A stretch of DNA of 64,000 bases from Siphonodentalium dalli (Eukaryota; Mollusca; Scaphopoda; Gadilida; Siphonodentaliidae). Under the pieces are notes generated by a model. It had not been told where the DNA came from. It made no database searches and saw only the letters and a list, made by a program, of their open reading frames with translations. The stretch covers positions 122,274,754 through 122,338,753 of the forward strand of contig CP136061.1 in NCBI GenBank assembly GCA_032622095.1, given 5' to 3'. Below, one piece after another: positions 25,501-34,500 of the stretch. Position numbers and translations under genes: made by a program. Each line of letters begins with the position of its first letter. Positions within the stretch are counted from its first letter, which is position 1.

Positions 25501-28500
25501 ATAATCGCAGGTGCACATGTTCCCATGGTGGTTGATGTTGATCAAAAAATGACTGAGAAAATCTCCGGACAAATTTGTGTCCACGGACGGTCGACGGACG
25601 AGCTGATTCCAGTATATCCCCCCCCCCCCCCACAACTTTGTTGCGGGAGGGGGTATACAAAGAAATTTTATAATAAAGAAACTTTCCAGAGAAGATGAGG
25701 CCTATTAACCCTTCACCCAACAGAAGGGCCCTGTGCCAATGCATTCTCTTATATATGCGAGTCGACCATAGGTCGCCTCGCATATATAAGAGAATGCATT
25801 GGCTTAACACATTAAAAATTATAAAATTGTTAAAGAATGTAAGAAAAAATGGTAAAAAAATATTGTTTTTAGGCCAATGCATTCTGTTATATATGCGAGG
25901 CGACCTATGGTCGACTCGCATATATAAGAGAATGCATTGGCACAGGGCATAACTGTAACTATCACAATGTGGTCAAGGAGCCGGTTCCAATGATATCCAT
26001 ATTTGTATGGTTCTATTGAGACAGACCGAAGATATTTTAGGCTGTTGAAGCTTTATTTGGCCGGTTTTGGCCGGTTTGTTGGGTAAAGGGTTAAAGCAGA
26101 ATGAGATCCCCAAACGGTGAATTTAGTGATGCTATCCCACTTGCATCACTAAATTCACCCTCTGGGGTCCTGATTCTGCTTAGGCCTCATCTTCTGGGAA
26201 GTATCTCTAATTAATATTGTTTTTTGTTACTTTTTCCTTTCTGGGAAGTTTCTATATCCCCTAATATGCAGAATATAAAATACATAATCGAGGTGACTAT
26301 TAAACATCACCATCACTTCAACTGGGGAACTTCAATCTTCAAATGACATACACAGTAAACTCAGGCTTGTCTGCCTCATCCTAAACACAAAGCAACCATA
26401 GAAAATTTATTTGGACTCTATTTACACTCACATGTATTCAATCACACTGTTGAACCTGAATGCAGATCATTAAATGGTTGAAGTCATGTGACGTAACAAA
26501 CTTGATTCCTTATGTATGGAAGCAACTTGAAACAAGTTATTGAAATGGACAAAATATCATTGAAATTGGGTGCCAAGTACTCTTTTAATCTGCCAAATGA
26601 GAGTAAATAATACAAATAGATGTTGAATTTGGTACATTCCACCATGGAGTATGGTTGCAAGTTGATCTGATTTTCATACACATTTTGTGTTTTGCTTTTG
26701 TATTCCACACAAAATATCAGACCAACTTGTATCCATACTCCATAGAAAATCAACATGTATTTTTTAAATAGTTGTGATAATATATCTGCACCTCAACATA
26801 GTTATTATAATAGCACAGGTCCCTTGACACAATAGACCCCCTCCCCACCCCCAAAGACTCATATAATTATATATATGTCTTTGGTGGTGGGGGGGGGGGG
26901 TCTATTGTGCCAAGTAAAGCTTCAACAGCCTAAAATATCTTCGGTCTGTCTCAATAGAACCATACACATATGGATATCATTGGAACCGGCTCCTTGACCA
27001 CATTGTGATAGTTACAGTTATGCCCTGTGCCAATGCATTCTCTTATATATGCGAGTCGACCATAGGTCGCCTCGCATATATAAGAGAATGCATTGGCCTA
27101 AAAAAAATCATTTTTTAACACTTTTTACCATTTTTTCTTACATTCTTTAACAATTTTATAATTTTTAATGTGTTAGGCCAATGCATTCTCTTATATATGC
27201 GAGGCGACCTATGGTCGACTCGCATATATAAGAGAATGCATTGGCACAGGGCCCTTCTGTTGGGTAAAGGGTTAATAGCGCAATAAATGTGGTTGGATGT
27301 CACAGTAGTCATATATTAATATGAAACACTGTAATAAGTGCATAAATCTTTAACCATTCCATTACTGAAATTTTTTGAACACCCTGTGCCAATGTGTTCT
27401 CTTATATATGTGAGTCTTCCATAAGGTGCCTCACATAAATAAGAGAATGCATTAGCCTAATAAAAATTACCTTTACCTTGTAAGCTAGTGCATTTTCTTA
27501 GATTTGCGAGGCTCCCTGTGGGGGACTCGCATATATAAGAGAATGCACTGGCACAGGATATTAATGCGGCACCAGCACAGCTCCCATCATGAAAAAGTTA
27601 AAGTTATGGTAAATATATATAAAAAAAAACTCACCCCCTTTGTCAGGATCATGGAAGTTTGGATCGAGACCTTTAGTGCAGTACTTTTCCACTTTATCTG
27701 CATGTCCATGTTTAACATGATCCAAGAACTGCCTGAAATTTGTCTACAAAACAACGGACTAACAATTGTATAAATCGAAAAACTCAAATTACAGTAATGC
27801 CCCAAATAAACGACTCCTTAACCACAGCAGAATTATTGGTAACTTTTCAGGATTTAGTCAGAAATATGGCTTGTTGTCATATAATAATAATATGAATATT
27901 CCTATTCATTTTTATAACTGATTCGGAGAATCCATTTATATAGGAAGGGTTAAAGTGGAAAACACTAAATTATACACAGAACAGCTTCATGATACCAACA
28001 GATATCATTATAGATTGATTCACATAAATAGACAAAATGATTAAAATAATAATGTGGAACAATTCCGAACATAAAATGAACAATATTATTATACTTTGTG
28101 GCTGTTTGTTGAACTTCATAGCTGAACATTTTCCAATAAATAAATGTTTCTCTGTCTGTGGTCTGCTTATACTACATGAATACGCCTACAACGGACTATT
28201 CCAGGTGTACTTGAGAACTGAACGGGAGAAATCAATTCAGCGATAAATTAGTTAAATGAAGCTGTGAAATTGCCATGAAGTCAAACAAATGTAGAGTTAC
28301 TGACCTTGGTATGCAGGTGTTTTAGTTTCTTGGTGTTGAGATGAGCAACTTTGTAGACTTTCCTTTTCTTCTTGAACTGAGGAAGAAATATATGAAATTT
28401 GAACCAACTTTTGATTTATAATCAGAAAGGAGCAGCAAGATTTTAAGCCCATGGGGAGACTAGCTCCATGCAGAGTTCAGTCCCCTACGCAGGACTTACC

Positions 28501-31500
28501 GCTGCCCACACCTGCACGTAATGTGAAGAAATGTCGCATTCATTTATTTGAGACTTTTATAGGTTACTATTCATTCTAAATTTTTCTGAGAAACTGAACT
28601 GTCCATATTCAATCGCAAATGGTCTAGATCAAGCCAGAATGAATTGTAACTGGCAAAACACTTCAATAAAAAATGTTAGATTAAATTAAGAAAATACACA
28701 TGCCGGCAGCCTTCAGACATCCCATAGCGAGGGCACTAAACTCTGTTCTCCAGCTTGATGGGAAGAATGTCTGGTAAAGTTGACCCATCAGCAAGCCTTG
28801 GAATAGTCTGTCTGTCATTTGCAGAATGAGGTCCCCAGAAGGGGAATTTAGTGATGCTATCCCACTTGGCAGGCTAGTAACCCAAAATTCACCCTCTGGG
28901 GACATCATTCTGCTTAGGCCTCAACAAGCTGCTATGGTAGAACTAGGATCAGAATGCAGATTGAAGTTTCCCAGTTGAAGTTATTGTTTTTTCACCCATT
29001 AGTTACCTCAATTATGTATTTTATCTTCTGCAAATTAGGGGATACAGAAACTGAACAGTAGGGAAAAAGTAACTACAAACTGTGTTAATTTGAGACTATA
29101 GATAATTCCCAGAAGATGAGGCCTTAGCAGAATGAGGTCCACAGAGGGTGAATTTAGTGATGCTAGCCCACTGTGTGGGGTAGCGTCACTAAATTCACCC
29201 TCTGGGGACCTCATTCTGCAAATGACAGACACACCATTTCAAGGCTTGCATATCCATCAATAAGAATCACTGTCAGCATTTCAAATCCAAGACAACTAAC
29301 AATTTAACCCTTTACCCAACAAACCGGCCAAAACCGGCCAAATAAAGCTTCAACAGCCTAAAATATCTTCGGTCTGTCTCAATAGAACCATACAAATATG
29401 GATATCATAGGAACCGGCTCCTTGACCACATTGTGATAGTTACAGTTATGCCCTGTGCCAATGCATTCTCTTATATATGCGAGTCGACCATAGGTCGCCT
29501 CGCATATATAAGAGAATGCATTGGCCTAAACAAAATATTTTTTAACACTTTTTACCATTTTTTTCTTACATTCTTTAACAATTTTATAATTTTTAATGTG
29601 TTAAGCCAATGCATTCTCTTATATATGCGAGGCGACCTATGGTCGACTCGTAAATATAAGAGAATGCATTGGCACAGGGCCGTTCTGTTGGGTAAAGCGT
29701 TAAGTAGTCTACTACATGTAGTATACTACTTTCAAATCCATACACTTGAGCAATACAGGTCCCCAGAAGAAAAAAATATACCCCACCACCAATAATATTT
29801 AATCTACAGAATTAAGTATTATTGTGGGGGGGGGGGGGGTCAATTTTGTTTTGGGGACCTGTGTTGAGCAAGTTAGCGTTTTGTTTGTATTTCGTGATAT
29901 TATCCTTGGTCTTCAATTATTTTACCAAAAGCGAGAAAACTAATTTAATGACTGATATTTCATGTAGTTGGGGCAGTATTAATAGTACATGTATATATAC
30001 AGAGCATGTCTTAGACACACTTCAGCCATTATATTCTGTAGAAATAAACCACGGTCTGGGCTAAAGAAATTTGCTGACCTGGAAGGTGGTATGTACTAAA
30101 AATGTATGCTGTGCCATAGACCTGTGCTTAATGTTCCCATATAAATCATTCATTTATTTCTGTAACTTAAACTGACATTTTTAGCCCAAAGTGAACAATA
30201 ACAAAGTAACTGTCAGTAAATAAACATCTTATAAGCTGATAGGGCATTGATAGACCTAATAAGAAATATTGGAAATAGAAAAAAACATTACATCATTTTC
30301 ATAATATTGTCTTGCAAGGGCAGATAGCAAAATTTAAGAGAGAGAATTCAGGCTATTGTCCCATAGACAAAAACACAGAGTTTAGGAAAAACATGTTATG
30401 AATCAAAATTTCTCACATATCAAGGATGTTACAATTCAAATTAACCGTTCCATGACGGGAGCTTCCTGAAATTTTACGAAACCCTGTGCAAATGCACTTT
30501 TTTATATATATGAGGAGAGGGAGTCTCACATATATAAGAGATTTACATTGGCCTAATAATATTTACCATTACATTGTAAACCAGTGTATTCTCTTATATA
30601 TGATAGGCTCCATATGGGAGATTCGCATTTACATAAGAGAATGCACTGGCACATGATCATTAATGCTGCAACAGTGCAGCTCCCATCATGAAAAGGTTAA
30701 TTTCATATATTTCAGCCGTACTACAACCCCGAAAAATTGAGTACTACACGTAATACCTCAGAATTCATATTGAGGATGTTACATTTAAAATTAAGTACGC
30801 TACATACTAATGAGGACAAGTCAGTGTGACTGTGACAAGCGAACATAATTCCCTGATCATTTTGATGAATTAGGTGATAACATTAACCTAAGTTACGAAA
30901 AGTTTGAACATACTTCCACCAATATGCTCCAAGCGAAACATTATCATCAATAACAGTTCAAATTAGTGTGTGACAGTTACCCGCCTCAGGGGCATAGTTT
31001 CATGGAGATCGAAACATACAGTATAGACACTGAATATTTCTAACTCTATGTTCATTTGAAAACTGAATGAGTATTGACAATAATGTAAAAGAAAATAACT
31101 ATCTGGTCAGATCAAGTCTGAGTTTAGTGTGCCTGTCATTTGCAGAATGAGGTCCCCATAGGCTGAATGACAGGCACTAAACTAAGGCTTGGGTCAGATA
31201 AAGAAACTAAAAACCTTGTTAATTTGATGATAAAGATACTTTTCAGAGAAGATGAGACCTGAACAGAATGAGGTCCCCATTCTGCAAATGTTCGGCACCA
31301 TATTTTGTGGCCTATTCATAATGCAGTAAGTACAATGAGGTTTGTCACAAAATGGAACTGTGCACAGGTATATGTCAATATTTTCTATAATCTATATATA
31401 GAGTATCTCTCGGGGAGAGCTTTCCGATGAATGGCAACAAGCCATATTTCTGACTAAATCCTGAAAAGTTACCCATAATTCTGCTGTGTTAAGGAGTCGA

Positions 31501-34500
31501 TTATTTAGAGCATTACTGTATATATCCCGGAAGGTCACCAAATATTGAGTTTTGTTATGCATCACCATCGACATCAATAAGGTATTCATCACAACGACTT
31601 GTGTTTCTAAATGGCATAGTGACTCTTTGTTTCTCAATTCATTTGTGCAGGTGAATGATTTGCGCAGGTAAATGTCAATATTCTTCTCATTTTTCACGAC
31701 ATGTAATCATCGGCCGTGCATCCAGTCATGTTGTTATCTCATTACAATCTCCCTATTAAAGTCAACACAGGAAATTAATAATTGAATTGGGAACAAAATG
31801 TTTTGATTAAATTATTGGATTTTCCGCATGTAAATTCCGATTATTTTTACATCATGACATCACATGAAGGTAAACATAGTGGGCAGATACAAATGGCAAA
31901 TAACAAAACTTTATTTGTTTAAGGACAGGATGAAAGATACATCATTTGATTAATTTTGTTCTCAATGTTTAGCTATTTCATGGTAAAGCATATGCATTAA
32001 ATAAAACATTATTTAACCCATTCATGGCGGGAGCTGCACTGGTGTAGCATTAATGATCATGTGCCAGCGCATTCTCTTATATATGTGAGTCTCATACTCA
32101 AAATTATTATTTTATATCCCTGAATCTTTGCCAGTGATCCATATATGGCATTTCAATAGAAAAACTCTTACAAGATGAGTATGTGTGACACCATCAGTTT
32201 CTCGCATGTTTTTCAGTGATACACAAATGTAGTACTGTATACATCCGTCAGTAAGCCCAGTGGGACATATGTGTACGTTTTTGTCCAATGTTCAGATGAT
32301 AATTTACACAAACAACTATAGGTCGTTTGTTGAACTTATTATCTGAACATTTCCCTCCCATAAACAAGAATGCCTATGTAGAGTAATGCTCTAATTAATC
32401 GACCCCTTAACCACAGCAGAATTATAGGTAACTTTTCAGGATTGAGTTGGAAATATGGCTTGTTGCCATTCATCGGAAATCTCTCGCCGAGAGCTTTCCG
32501 ATGAATGGCAACAAGCCATATTTCCAACTAAATCCTGAAAAGTTACCCATAATTCTGCTGTGGTTAACTCTTTTGCCACCAAATTTACAGAGGTAAAATT
32601 GTCCAGGACACCGGGTTTGCAGCAGTTTATATGGAAATTGATTGTCTCACATGTGGGGCATTCATACTAGTATTTATAGATGAGGTAGGTATGGACACCC
32701 ATATATTGTCATGACATAAATTACGTCGTGCCCGCTAAAGCGGGCTGCGGTGTTGAAAGAGTTAAGGGGTCGATTACTTAGGGCATTACTGTACTTGTAT
32801 TAAATTTTGTCTACTTATTTTTCATGAATACCCCTCAAGATGAATAATAAACCATTCCAATGTATACTTTTATAACTGAGTGGGAGAATCCATTTAGTAT
32901 AGAAACGGTTAAAAACAGAACATCGGTCGCATGAGAACATTTAATATAAATTAAGCCTACCTCGAGAAAGCCGATCGGCCCCTGCAATGGGTACTCCCTG
33001 ATGAGTCTCTCATCATCAAGGAACTTTCCGGCTCGGCCATTAGAAGGCGGACAGTATAATCCATAATTTATCGTGTCCTGAAATTCCTACAAAATAGAAT
33101 AAATAGAATCTAGAAAACATTGAATCCCCAAGTTTATTAACCTTCCATGACAGGAGCTTCCTGAAATTTTGCGAAAACCCTGTGCCAATGAATTCTCTTA
33201 TATATGCGAGTCTCCCATAGGGAGCCTCGCATATATAAGAGAAAACATTGGCCTGACAATATTTACCTTGTCCTTGTAAGCAAGTGCATCCTCTTTACAT
33301 GTGAGCCCCCCTATGGGAGACTTGCATATATAAGAGAATGCACTGGCACAGGATCTGACCTATGAGCTGCACCTTTGCAAAGCACAAACAGTATTTAAAT
33401 ATTGCTATTTTCGGAAAAAAGTCATTGCGACTTACTTCTGAGAAATTTATGTTATGTTATGACAGGGTCGCGGGCTAATTGCTCTCCCGTGTGCAACAAT
33501 GAGCGCAAATTAAAGATTAACCTGTTCGCTTCTATGCTGTCCATAACTATTACGGACGTAAAAGTGCACGCCGTGTGCTATATGGTCCGTAGGTACTACA
33601 GACCTACTTCAGCACACTAGCAGCAGGCCATTATACATAACTGGAACTCAGAGATTGTTGTATCGGAATAACTGTATCTCGAACAGTGTATGATGTTCCA
33701 CGATTGTGAACAATAATAGCCTTTCAACTGAGTCAGTTTTATGGTTCTTGTAATATTCCCGTTATATTTTCCCACTCGAAAAAGGCAATAACGTCAACAG
33801 CCCAGCACACGACGTCATAACGTCATTTAGCAGTGAAAAGGTTAATTGTGGTGAAGAAGTCACAAATCCAGCAAAATTCCTGGACAAAGTGGGTGGATTG
33901 ATCTACTCGATCCTGGCTTATATAATAGTCAGTATAATGACTACACGACTACTTCAGTATACAGTTATGCCTTAAATAATCGACTCCTTAACCATAGTAG
34001 AATTTATGGGTAATTTTTCAGGATTTATATGGCTTGTTGCCATTCATCAGAAAGCTCTCACTGAGAGCTCACCGATGAATGACAACAAGCCATATTTATG
34101 ACTAAATCCTGAAAAATTACCCATAATTCTGCTGTGGTTAAGGAGTCGATTCTTTGTGGCATTACTGTACTTGAGGATAGGTAACAAAGTGTCATAATAC
34201 AAGAAACTCACTCAAACTACTCAGTTTCTAGTGGATCAAAAGCATGAACTCACATGAAGTTTAGAGAATGCATCATAAATCCTGGATTTCGCGATCCATA
34301 CAGTGTCATCTAGATCAAACTGCAGACATTTCTGAAAACATAAAGAGATTTATAAATATTGTTGAAGATGTGGAAAGAAATTTGTTTCAACATTATCATT
34401 CATATTATAAACAGGGTGGAGAAAAGCACAACAAAATTACAATTTGGACATAATTATGGCTTTGTTGAGCTAACAAAATAGTTATCAAAATGTTCATAAT

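Larger units (their letters stand above)
32311..32908. mobile_element. MITE family D interrupted by a nested family B copy
   Basis: Left part carries the D internal motif TTGAACTTATTATCTGAACA; right part carries AGAATCCATTTAGTATAG and ends at TTAA 32909-32912. Family B (32380-32791) lies between. The left boundary is uncertain. Confidence 0.7.
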
